Positions 49,500 to 59,549 of a stretch of 64,000 nucleotides of DNA are shown here, one piece after another. Within the stretch, counting starts at the first letter, position 1, and every line of letters begins with the position of its first letter. The notes beneath the pieces are model-generated. The model searched no databases. It was not told the DNA's origin and saw nothing but the letters and a program-made list of their open reading frames with translations. This DNA is from Ceriagrion tenellum (Eukaryota; Arthropoda; Insecta; Odonata; Coenagrionidae): positions 48,775,848-48,839,847 of the forward strand of contig OY720639.1 of assembly GCA_963169105.1 (NCBI GenBank), read 5' to 3'. Made by a program: the position numbers and the translations under genes.

Positions 49500-50370
49500 T
49501 TATGGCTGAGAATTTTCTAATTATTTCGAAATACTTCCAAACTGCCCAGAACCCAAGGAAAGATTCCCACCAAAAGATCCCAAAGAAAACAACCCTAATT
49601 CACAAGAACCAGCTTAAGAAGAAACCACAAGACCAATTAAAAAGTCCCAAAACATTAAAGCATCAAGTGAAGATGGAATCATGGCAGAACTCGTGATAGC
49701 AGCTGGACCAAAAACCATAGCAGAAATAACACAAAAAATACAACATTTTGGCGGACTGAACAAATCTCTAATGACAGGAAAAAATGTCCTTATTCATCCA
49801 TTTAATTAAAAAAAGAACATATGTAAACAACTACAGAGGAATTCCACTCCTTCTTGTCACATGTAAAATTTTCTCTCAATACTTTCTTGTTCAGTAACAA
49901 CTTAAATCTAAAATTGGCTAATATCAAGCAGGCGTCAGGCTAGGTAGATCACTCCCGGAACAAATTCGAAATCTAAAACTAACAATTCGGCACCAAAATA
50001 TGTACAGCAAGGATATTATCTGCACCTTCGTTGACTCCAAAAAAGCCTTTGATTCAGTTTATCGCGAATTTCTTGATCAAATTTTGAAAGAACTAGGGCT
50101 CGACCCTAAATCACTTGCAACCTTTAGACAGACGCTCACTGACAAAAAATGTTAAGTAAAATTCAGGGACAAAATTTTGGAGCCCTTCGAAATCAAAACA
50201 AGAGTAAGTGAAAGAAATGGACTCACAAAATTACTCTTAATTTGTGTCCTAGAAAAATTAGTTCGACAATGGTGAAAAGACAAATGAAGTCTAAAAATTG
50301 ATCAACCAATCAAATTAGGAATAACAAACGTAACAATTCACAACCTGGCTTTAGCAGAAACCGTCATGCC
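49500..50370 (+). pseudogene. LINE reverse transcriptase fragment nested in the hAT-like element
   Basis: Plus-strand text, broken by stops: PEQIRNLKLTIRHQNMYSKD near 49,957-50,015, then CTFVDSKKAFDSVYREFLDQ near 50,019-50,080 (RT block with the first catalytic Asp), KELGLDPKSLATFRQTLTDK, FEIKTRVSERNGLTKLLL and LEKLVRQW. It stops at NLALAE near 50,340-50,357, where the FADD catalytic box should be, so the active site is destroyed or truncated. The wording is of the FVDFKKAYDSVDR type seen in insect endonuclease/RT LINEs, not the CR1-like family at 41 kb. Confidence 0.8.
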
Positions 50371-50374
50371 CAGG

Positions 50375-50775
50375 AAATACCTTGCACTTCTGCAGGGGGT
50401 ACTCAGCAGTGGCCGATGACCCATCATCAAGGATACGACGTTTGGATTTTCCCTCTTCCCTCCCAGGATTTCCCAAGTCTTTACGGTTTTTGTTTCTCAC
50501 CCCTCACCAGCAGCGGTGAACGATCCATCTACACTGTAGATTCTACAGACATCTGTCCGTAGGTTCTATAGACACTCGACTTAAATCTTTTGTACTTTCA
50601 ATGTTCTTGTTGGCGATTTCCCCTTACCTCCACAGCACACGCCCCTTTCCCAGGGTTTCCCCGGACGGTTTCTGTTTTCCATCCCCACGCCCTTCTGAAA
50701 CTGCTTTGTTTGACCCACATTTTCATGGATATATTTTATACCCAAATCTTTAATAGTATGATGATGATGACATAA
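50375..50775 (+). repeat. LINE-like 3' segment with ATG-repeat tail
   Basis: After the RT fragment the sequence becomes C/T-rich, with two related blocks (CCCAGGATTTCCCAAGTC near 50,461 and CCCAGGGTTTCCCCGGACGG near 50,649). It ends in ATGATGATGATGA at 50,758-50,770. The microsatellite-like end fits a LINE 3' UTR; whether it belongs to the RT fragment before it or to a second insertion is unclear. Confidence 0.45.
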
Positions 50776-51221
50776 TATCAGAACTATACGAGTTAAATCT
50801 TTCATTAGTGAAACTGCAAGTGTTTTCTCTGTAATTATGGAACTTTTTCACCACATCGCATCTAAATCTGTACTTGATATATTTGAAGACCTCGTAGTCA
50901 AAATTTATCGGAAGGGCATTCAATAAGAGCAGAAAACATAGCAACGACAAAAGTAAAAAGTCACCGTATGTTTATAACTATGTTCAATTAGAACAGAAAA
51001 GTCGAAGTCAAAATTAAATTAATAAGGTGGTTCATTACTGTTTCAATTGACAATGCAGTTCCACAAATGTCAAAATAATTTAGATGTCCTGTCTTCCATC
51101 TTCTATACTTCATCGATTGTTAGAAAAGTACGGGAGTATCTAAAGCGCACCAACTCCTGTTTTGGCCACCCATAATATGGCCACCACTTGTTTTAATCGA
51201 ATGGCACTCCGTCGAAAAAAA

Positions 51222-51430
51222 CAGGGATGCATAACGAAACAAGAACCAATGAGTAGTTTCGTACCGAAACAAAACTATAAGCTTTCTTATTCAATGTGAC
51301 TTTGTTTCAGATTGAAACATTAAGTCTGGCTTGGTTTTAGTTTCGTTTCGGAACGAAAGTAGAAATTGAACCAAATGTGAAATTCCGGAACTGTTCCTTC
51401 TCTCAAATAGTTTCGATTTAAGTGAGTGGG
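51222..51430. repeat. Possible truncated hAT MITE with CGAAAC subterminal motifs
   Basis: CAGGGATGCATAACGAAAC at 51,222 looks like a hAT terminal repeat. It is followed by many GAAAC/GTTTC words (CCGAAAC, GTTTCGTTTCGGAACG, AGTTTCGATTT). No matching right terminus or 8-bp duplication was found, so it may have lost its right end. Confidence 0.4.
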
Positions 51431-53194
51431 AGCTATGATTTTATGATACTATTATGATAGACTGTCGACAGTAAAACGAGAGGGGACATTATTGCTTGAG
51501 AGCCATGCGTGGAATCTGATGGGCACATTTGTTCTTCTCCTTGAGTGCCGCATATCGGATAAACTTGTCAGTTTAAATGGTCAGGGCCTCTTCCTTCTCC
51601 CTTTGTGCTTCTAAAGAGACCCCTACCCCTCCCAAAGTCTCTTTGCATCGGGGCCGAGACAACTTTTCTCCCTCTCAGATTGCCGCGGAGACGTTTATTT
51701 TGTAACCGTCCCTCCAAACACGCTTATTATATTTTTAATTAAGATCCATTACCTGTACTTCAGCACTCGCTTCATCCGCAGCGGAAAATTCAAATGGCTC
51801 CCCTTTTGTTACCCATTAACACTGACCCGCCAAACTCAAGCCGGGAAATCCCAGTTGGTGGGGGGTGAGGGGGAGAGTGAGGAGGGGGCTGTTCATATTT
51901 TAGTCAAATATCGAAAGACAAAGTTTAAGAGCGGTAAAAGAAAAAGGACATGTTTTTCTTGTTTCAAGCTCCGCAGGAGAAGAGAATATTCATTTCACCA
52001 CTTGGGTCTCCCTAGCTTAATCATTCATTACAGCCATTCCGGAGACACTTAAAATAGCTTGCCCATTTCATGGTTTTTCAGAATTTTTATAGGCTCAAGA
52101 TGAAAAGTAAAGTTATGGCACAGCGATACAACTCTATACCTATGCGTTAACCAGGCTTCTAAGTTAACCAAATTTAGGTGATTCAAGTTTCTCTTTATGT
52201 TATTTTAGTGCTTTTTTCGTGAAGAATCAGAATCGTTTCAGATACTATTTGCATTAAGTAAATTGCATTTCTTGGAAGATTACGAATCATCTATGCCGAA
52301 GAAAATAAAAACCTCGTATGCAATTTCACGACGCCGATTCCTTCTCCCATCTCCATGCGAAGTGGCGAATGCACTCGCCATCCTCTTATTTACACTATGA
52401 TTACATTTTTGATTTACTTCCTTGAACTTCGATTGCCTACGATCAAAGTACAAAAGGGTTATTGTTTAATTACACGACTAGTGTTTTAATATTGAAAGTC
52501 GCTAATATTCGAGCCTCCACAGCTTGTATTTAAACCAAATGGCTAAACTCCCGTTATCAGACACATTTACATTGCATTGACTGGCTGGAAGACGTGGAAC
52601 CTCGGAAGGGAATAAAGAAGAAATATATGTCTTTGAGATGTAACTATGGAGGGAGAACAGAAAAAGCGCAATAGACGGAAAGAATAACAAGAAGTTTCTT
52701 AGGTAGGTGAGTGAAGAAGGGAAATCTGGATATCACACGTACGTAAATACGCATAGTAGGTATAAAGAAATGGGGCACTAAGGATATCCATCATCTGTTC
52801 AATTATGCGGCCTGTTATATCATTATATATCATTATTTGAATCTCCTATTTCACAATGTTGATTAGGAAGGCATCAAGCGGGAAAATGAGAATAACGCCC
52901 TTTTGGGGCACTAAAGGCTTGAGCAGCGTAAAATCCATCCGTCCATCCATCCAAAAAAATCCGAGGAAGCGTGGACGTGTGGTTGCTGGCTCAAAACAAA
53001 ATGGTAACTTTGTGATTTCCTATCGCACAGATTTTACTGAAAGACTATTTTCAACAGCACATCAAATGCGGACAGAAGAATTGCTATCTTTTTTCATTAG
53101 TTATTTAGTTTTACGTTATTATGAGGAGTCCGCAGTAATTAGTCAATATAAGTATAGTCCGACGCATCGGGAGGAATGGTCGGTAAAAGATCAC

Positions 53195-53315
53195 CTATGA
53201 CGGCGCCGCGCCGCCGACATGGAAGACCGGCGGCGCTATCGGCGGCGCGCCGTACATAATCCATCGACGGCGGCGGCGTCACCAAATTCATCGGCGGCGG
53301 CGGCGCGGCGGCTCA
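53195..53315. repeat. Right GC-rich subterminal repeat zone
   Basis: Dominated by CGGCGGCGG and GGCGCGCC words, interrupted by two short AT-richer spacers. It mirrors the left zone in composition, with only loose base-by-base inverted similarity beyond the terminal 10 bp. Confidence 0.7.
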
Positions 53316-53323
53316 CAGGTCTA

Positions 53324-53331
53324 CATGGAAA
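53324..53331. repeat. Target-site duplication, right copy (element 48,706-53,323)
   Basis: CATGGAAA, identical to 48,698-48,705. Confidence 0.88.
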
Positions 53332-56300
53332 GCAATAAGCAAACGGGAAAAGTTCAATATAAGTATCATTTGTACCTAGTATTCATCGTTTGTTTCGATT
53401 TACTTTGATGCTTAATTATCTGGTAAAAATAGTAATAATAAATGTAAATGCAATGAAGCCTTCTTTTACCACATGGCATGAAATGTGATATCCTTAATCC
53501 TGATGGAACAAGGCACTGCGAATCTCGTCGTTCTTTGGAAAAAGAGTGGTCTTAATTTAACGTTAGATTATTATTAACTTGAGTGTTCCAAAAAAAGTTT
53601 TCTCTTTTGAAATTCTAACCAGTATAATGCTCCGACTGTAATCCCCGGAAATGTTTTTGTTGATCCAGCGAAGAGCGAGCCAGGTCTAGCGTACCTGGAT
53701 GTATGTGCCAAAGAACAATGCAGCGTGACGCCGCGAAGCGTATTATTAATTGAAAAAACCATTCTTGTGCAGCGATACGTAAAGAGGCTTATGGAGCAAT
53801 AGAGGAGGTCGGGAATATAGGTTCCCCGCACCCGGAAACAGTACCACCTACAGGCTAAACCTTGGCGAATCCACAATCGTACAATCCGATATTTGAATTG
53901 TATTTTATCTATATTTAATCACTGATGCTTGTAAGATATTTTTAGATGTTTTATTAAATGTGTGCAAATATTTTATTGGCTGTGAAATTGCTGCTACTTT
54001 TGTCATGTACATTTACCTTCCATGGGTCAAGCCATTTCACTTTGTTGTCAACCTATATAACCTGGGTATTAAGGGAGAAACCGAATATTTCTTTATATTG
54101 TAAAATGCAATTCGGTTCTCTTAAGCAGAAACAAACCGATTTAAATATTCGCCTGTCTTAAGTTGTAGCTCGAAATGACGGTAAATCTGTACTGAACTGC
54201 AATATTTACCAATTGCGAAATAAGATGACGCGACATGCTCTTTAGAAATGATTGATTTGAAATGAAATTGATCGATTTACTCATTGCTGTGACTCCTGAA
54301 TCGGAAGTTACATAAACTTTAATTGATCGGTTAATCAACCTGATAATTACTTGGCGAAAAACTTAAAAAATGTACAACGAAAGGGGCTAAAAACAGTTTC
54401 ATTGAAGTGCATCAGTCAATAACCCTCTGCTATCAATTGATTTAATGAAACTGACTTAATGAGATTCGTTTTCATCGATATCCTTCCGCTGTTTGCCTTC
54501 AGCAGTATAAATCAAGAATCCTTAATTTTTTTTACTTATTCTATAGAATCCTTAATTTTCTTAACTTTTAATCACATTTCTAGAATTTTCCGATATTTTC
54601 GTCTAATATTGTTATTACCTGCTTACTTTTGGTCCAGCACCCTGAGACATGTGTCACATTGGTGACTCAGGTTTAATAAGAATAACTGAAGAATGACAAA
54701 TTTAGTTAACAAATATCCAAAACATATCCACAGAATCCAGTAATAGCCTCACTCCGCACCACACCGTCAACTTTTTTGCCCTTTTTCTGGTGTTTTTATT
54801 TGACGTCTTTTGCTTGCGTAATGGATGTGAGGAAGTTTCGTTCATCTTGGATGCAATGAAGACCCCTCATAAAGTAATGAACTCGTTTGCTAATCATAGA
54901 CAACGGGTGTCAATGGTCATTGAATCTTCACGTAAACGTAATTAGGTCATGGTGACTTAACTCTGTGTGGCGATGATAATTACTTTATCTATGCTCTTGA
55001 AGGTGCATTTTGTGTTCAAAATACTGCGGTAAGCTTAAGTGTTATGGCGAAGCAATAATACTGAACTGTTTTGGACGGTATGCCCAATTATTTGTAGTCA
55101 TTAAGGTTTTGTAAGAAGCAAAATCATATTGCATTGGATGGGCCATTTCGATTTTTCACGCTCGTATAATGCCTACGTTCTTCATGAATGTTTCGACTAA
55201 TCCAATGCTAATTCAACGCATAGTAGCATGGATTATTAACGTGCGATTGTGTATAAAACCCATGGGAGTTGAACCTATCTCGGAGTTTCACATAAATGAT
55301 GAGGCACATTTGCACTGTATCATCTAATTTTTATGAGACCAAATATTGGGTATCCTGGAGGATCTTAAAAAAAGAACACGAGATATAGCGAATTGGCTTT
55401 CCATTCCTCAAAAATCAATCAAGGCTGTATCGTTATTGAATTCGATAACCTTCAATTCCATGGCCTTCGATAGTCAGTAAATTCATCCCACTGACATCGT
55501 CACATCGGATAATCAATTACATTTCCTTTTTCAAAACACGCCGTTTCCACAATATTTCTGTTTGACCCCTCATAACTTCTATCGCTCTTCATGTCTTCCA
55601 AATTTCCGCTATATTCCTCTTTTCTAGACGCCTACAAATCTATCTCTGTCCTCATTACCACTGCCTTTTTCCTCTTTCCCTATGTATCGGTATTCTTGTT
55701 TGATGTTTATTTCTCTTCCCACTACATTAATCGGATTCTAATATTTATTTCTCTTGAGCTAGTCAATTTTTCTCAATTTTCTTCATGGTCTCCCTTCAAA
55801 ACTATCCACTCCACAATTTACGCTTGTTTTATTTCCTCTACAGTGAGTCTTCGGAACCAAAGACGCCGTCTGCGTACGCAAAGGCTTTAACTCATCTTTC
55901 CTTTGCTTTATTTCCATTAGAAATAAAGTGTTTCCTAATTTGATAATTTGTTTAGCAATCAATTGTTTCATTATTAGTTTGATAGTGCATATTTGAAGCA
56001 ATTTCTGGTTTTTGCACGGATGGAATTCATTCTTTAAAATTTTCGCGCCCTCGCGTTTGCTGGGTTCGTACTAAAATTTTCTTTTGCTCTTAATTTTTCT
56101 TAGATAGCAATTCTAAATTTCCAAGTCAACAATATCATAGGCGATGACCCCCATATTGTCACGGGGTATTCAGACGTTTTACATAACGTCGCAAACTGTA
56201 ATTGAGGGGTTCAGGATCATCAGTTCGATGTAGGTATCATAAGGTAGGTTCACTTGGGAAAGTTAACTCTGCAGGTTATTTGCGGAAAATGTATGTTGTC

Positions 56301-57850
56301 GTAAGTTGCAAGTGTTAACGGCTGTGCAAGTCCACTTTCAGAACTTATTAATGTTTCGGCTAGTCATTTTAGATGTGTATTGTTGCCAGGGTGAAAAGCA
56401 ACCCATATGGCATTAAATCTTTTCTAGATAAATATTTTTTTTTCATCGTTCATTCATGTTTTTCATTTTAACTGTTAACATTGTTTTTTTTCTCAAATCT
56501 CATACGTATTATAATCTTAAGAATTTTTACCCGTCTATAATCTTTTATTTTATCCGTATATATCTTTGTATTAGATTGTAACACATGTAAAGTTATTGTC
56601 TTTCACTGAGGGTGGTTGTCTTTGTCATTATTTTTCTTTGGTATTAAGCTCCATTTTTTTTATTTGAACACATTTTTCATTTCATGGGTCGTTCGATCCT
56701 AAGATTGGTTCACTGCAGCCCTCAACCCTTCCCTATCTAATGCTAGTTCCATTTGAACACAATCATTTGTTAATCATGTTATGTCATTGTATCTTATCGT
56801 TACATGAGTGGGCCTATTCGAGAGTATAAGGTTTATTCTATTCTATTCCATGGCTCTGCACTACGTTGTGAATAACTTTTAGCTTAAGTTAAAGATCGCG
56901 GAAGCTTTTGTTGAAGAAACTTGAAGTAATTTATCGGAGTAAACCCACCCTTACGATTCCTGCAGCACTCGTATGTGGTCCTTACAGTTTTGGTGGAGTT
57001 AAACGCCTGTTTAAGAATGCGAGAAAAATTCGTAGAATGGGATGTACAGGATCACCATAAAGGATCATATTTTACTCCCTATCTTCATCAGTAGACCTGT
57101 CAAATGATGTTAAAGAAGAGGGTTTATTTAATAGCCAGAGGGGAAAACATTTCTTTATACGCTCCATTAGGATTGCTGGAGCGATTTTTGCTAATGAACA
57201 AATGTGAAACTTTGCTTACGTGTTCTCATTAGTGATATATGTTTATAAAAGTGAAATAATTGCATCGTAGCAATTGGTTTAATGACAATTCAATACTATT
57301 TTAACACGCAGCCTAGTGGCGCATGATATATATTTCGATTGAATTCGATGACATAAATATCTACAGATTTTCTTATGAACGCGACAGAATTCCATTATTG
57401 TTATTATAGCTGTTTCGAGCAGATATCAATATATCTAGCCGGATCCAATGTTCGAAAAAAGAAACGTTTCAGATAATATTTCTTGGAAAACATGGTCCTC
57501 ATCTTCACTATGGATCGTCTCCACTTAGGGGTTTCCCTCTTAATATCCTATTGGATTCTTCTAGTACCAGCGTTAACTCAATTTCTATCGATGAAATTTA
57601 CATACCTTCCATTTTTACGCGAATTTATTTTTTTAAGCTTATTTCTTCAAAATTTCTGTTAAACGTCATGGTTGTTCTCTCGATGCAGTACATTTTTCTC
57701 CTTAGAGATGAAACGAATTGAAAAGACATAATAGTACATAGAATATGGGCCACGCAGGTTTATTAAAAACGAAAGATGATGTTATTATGAAGCGGAGACA
57801 ATGGTGGACCTGACCTTGACTTGTTATGACTGCTTCCGCGGTTTAATTGT
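53332..57850. other. Non-coding stretch, one LINE 3' end
   Basis: Apart from 56,696-56,760, no repeat or gene is supported. A pyrimidine-rich run at 55.57-55.86 kb resembles an inverted purine-rich LINE tail but gave no readable motif. A short local duplication (TAGAATCCTTAATTTT-like) lies near 54,517-54,560. Confidence 0.4.
56696..56760 (-). repeat. 3' end of endonuclease/RT-type LINE, inverted
   Basis: The reverse complement contains GAACTAGCATTAGATAGGGA followed by GGGCTGCAGTGAACCAATCT, matching the ends at 19,000-19,050 and 25,570-25,625. Confidence 0.7.
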
Positions 57851-57852
57851 GC

Positions 57853-58263
57853 TTAGGGATTCTTCGAGTTCTCCCCACGTTGAGGCATTTTTGTGGACAA
57901 TAGTTTCTCCGGCATTCCTGTCGGCATCATCTGGACCAGACTTGTTATGTCACGTACGTTTCGATATTTTTGTCGAAAATAACTAATTTTTCCCGTGCAC
58001 TTAATTAGTAGAGCGACTCCCTTCGGGCTCAATATTTTACTCGTCCAACTGGTATAAGATTTATACAATCCCTGAGCACCAGTATTCGTGTGATCCGTGA
58101 TTAGAGATGAAGCATTCGGCCTCTTATTGGTAAATATTTTTACGAGGCTTCTGATTGGCTGGTTCAAAGAATTTGGATTGAAGTTAAGAACTTGTGCAGT
58201 TCGTTTGGTCCAATAGATAATGTAGGCAAAACTTAGATCCAAAAGCATATTCCAACTTGTCAC
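57853..58263 (-). pseudogene. Possible LINE 3' region
   Basis: The minus-strand open frame (136 residues) ends in MPEKLLSTKMPQRGENSKNP, preceded by SLVQMMPTG. A G-KLLS-KMP-RGENS-NP ending over a CAGATGATGCC stretch is a style I associate with LINE 3' regions in arthropod genomes. No RT domain is visible, so the frame could equally be chance. Confidence 0.3.
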
Positions 58264-58439
58264 ACAGCCCCGTATGTTGTATCAAACTTGTATTTAAAAT
58301 TGTGCCAAAATTAGACACTCGGACATAGGCTTAGCCCTGCTATTTGGTCCTCATTGACCTGGAAATGAGGTTCCACGGGATTTGGACGCTGTTACTTGGT
58401 GACTGGCAACGGTATCGTTTGTACCCATGTACCTTCATC

Positions 58440-58760
58440 AGGCTTTCGCGAACGGTGAGTACAAACGGGAGTTTCTTTTCGGGGTGTCACACGCGAGGGG
58501 GCGTTAGAGGTGGGGGGGCGCAGTGTGGAGAGGAAGGCGGATGATAGGGGGGAGAGGTGGGTGGAGGGGTGTGCACGAGAGAGAAAGGTGGGGAGGGGCT
58601 TAGGTGAGCGCGCGGTATGTGTATACGCTGTTTAAGGTTTTGAGGAGACGAGGCTGGAAAGGGGGGATGGGGGAAAGGATATTTTTTTTCAGAGGGGATG
58701 GTGGGGTAAAGGGAACGTGAGAGGGGAGGGGGGTCGGGAGGCCTTCACTGATACACACAC
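58440..58760 (+). promoter_or_regulatory. G-rich tract upstream of the host gene, potential G-quadruplexes
   Basis: The plus strand holds many runs of three to seven G, for example GGGG-GGGG-GGG-GGGG-GGGGGG-GGG within 58,694-58,738. It lies about 0.7 kb upstream of the only supported start codon and merges into the CpG-rich leader. A strong splice-donor-like ACGGTGAGTA sits at its left edge (58,450-58,459). It is probably part of the promoter region; no TATA box was recognised. Confidence 0.45.
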
Positions 58761-58879
58761 ATACATACGCGCGCTACACGCCTTCCTCGCGAGTTCTTTT
58801 GCCATTCTCCCGACATTCTCACACAATCCTTATAGTCTCCCGCACGCACCGATACGCACTTGGAACAATTTCAACCCGG

Positions 58880-59419
58880 CGCCGATTCCGTCGCCTTAGA
58901 GGAGTCTGCGGACCTAGTGACTGACTTCCTCGTACCGCTCCAGCAGTAATAGACGTTTACAAGAGCATTCTGTGAACACTTTGCTCGAAGATCTGTTTAA
59001 AGACTGCACCCTGCCGTGATCACAGCTACAATCGGCCTCTGAAGCATTTTGTGCTACGTGGTGTACTCAAATCTGCCAAAGGACTTCTTACAGTCATACC
59101 GGCAGCAATCGCGTCCGCTGCTCTCTCAACCTCAAGCTTCTTTCCCTTAGAAAATCTCTCTCCCTACCTGCTCCAGTTTCCACAAAAACCGTCCGAGAAG
59201 AGGAGATTTTTTCGTCTCACCGGTCGATTGCGTTTGTTTTTTTTCTGTTCTCGTTCGGCGCTCCTCCTCGGTCGCCGTCGCCGGTGGAAGTGCGGGAGTT
59301 TCGAAAGTTTGTGTTTTGTTTCTGCTCTCGGGCGTCTATCGTGCCGCTTCCCTTGCTCTCCCGTTCCTAAAGGTAGTTTGTTGTGCTTTTCTCGTGGCCA
59401 GGGCATCTCTTTTGCGGCG
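58880..59419 (+). promoter_or_regulatory. Core promoter / 5' UTR region of the host gene
   Basis: From about 59,100 the sequence becomes C/T- and CpG-rich (CGGTCGCCGTCGCCGG near 59,269), unlike the AT-rich flanks, and leads directly into the coding exon. The frame of the protein is open back to about 59,051 but contains no ATG before 59,420, so this part is read as leader and not protein. The transcription start is not fixed. Confidence 0.5.
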
Positions 59420-59549
59420 ATGGACGGCCGTGGGGTCATCTCGATGACCAAAGCCAGCGGAGTGGTCAACATCCCGCCTCCGCCGCCCCTGACAAAGGAG
59501 CAGGAAGCCGAGGGCGGGGAATGCGAGCCGCAAAACATCTGCTTCTCCG
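59420..59549 (+). CDS. First coding exon of an unidentified host gene (partial)
   Basis: The ATG at 59,420 sits in a good start context (GCGATGG, purine at -3 and G at +4). It opens 43 codons plus one base: MDGRGVISMTKASGVVNI, then a run of five prolines, LTKEQEAEGGECEPQ and NICFS. The exon ends at CCG|GTGAGT (donor GT at 59,550-59,551), a textbook splice donor, giving a phase-1 junction. The N-terminus is polar, Pro-rich and then acidic, with no signal peptide or membrane segment, suggesting a cytoplasmic or nuclear start of a longer protein. GC and CpG content are far above the window average and end with the exon. The 43 residues match no family I can name, and the remaining exons lie beyond the window or are too short to see. 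A short upstream exon or alternative start cannot be excluded. Confidence 0.7.

Larger units (their letters stand above)
48706..53323. mobile_element. Large hAT-like element with GC-rich CGG-repeat ends, no visible transposase
   Basis: The left end TAGACCAGTG and the right end CACAGGTCTA are inverted repeats (9 of 10). They are flanked by the perfect 8-bp duplication CATGGAAA at 48,698-48,705 and 53,324-53,331. Just inside both ends lie 110-130 bp of extremely GC-rich sequence full of GGCGGCG, CCGGCGGC and GGCGCGCC words (48,735-48,840 and 53,195-53,315), against an AT-rich background. The interior holds dead LINE sequence (49.5-50.8 kb) and no frame resembling a hAT transposase. The 8-bp duplication argues for the hAT group; the superfamily is inferred from that and from the TAG-type terminus. 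Confidence 0.85.

Noticed and set aside
59051..59419. In-frame extension of the host exon toward the 5' side
   Set aside because: The open frame starts at a GTG and contains no ATG before 59,420; the sequence has 5' UTR-like C/T and CpG composition.
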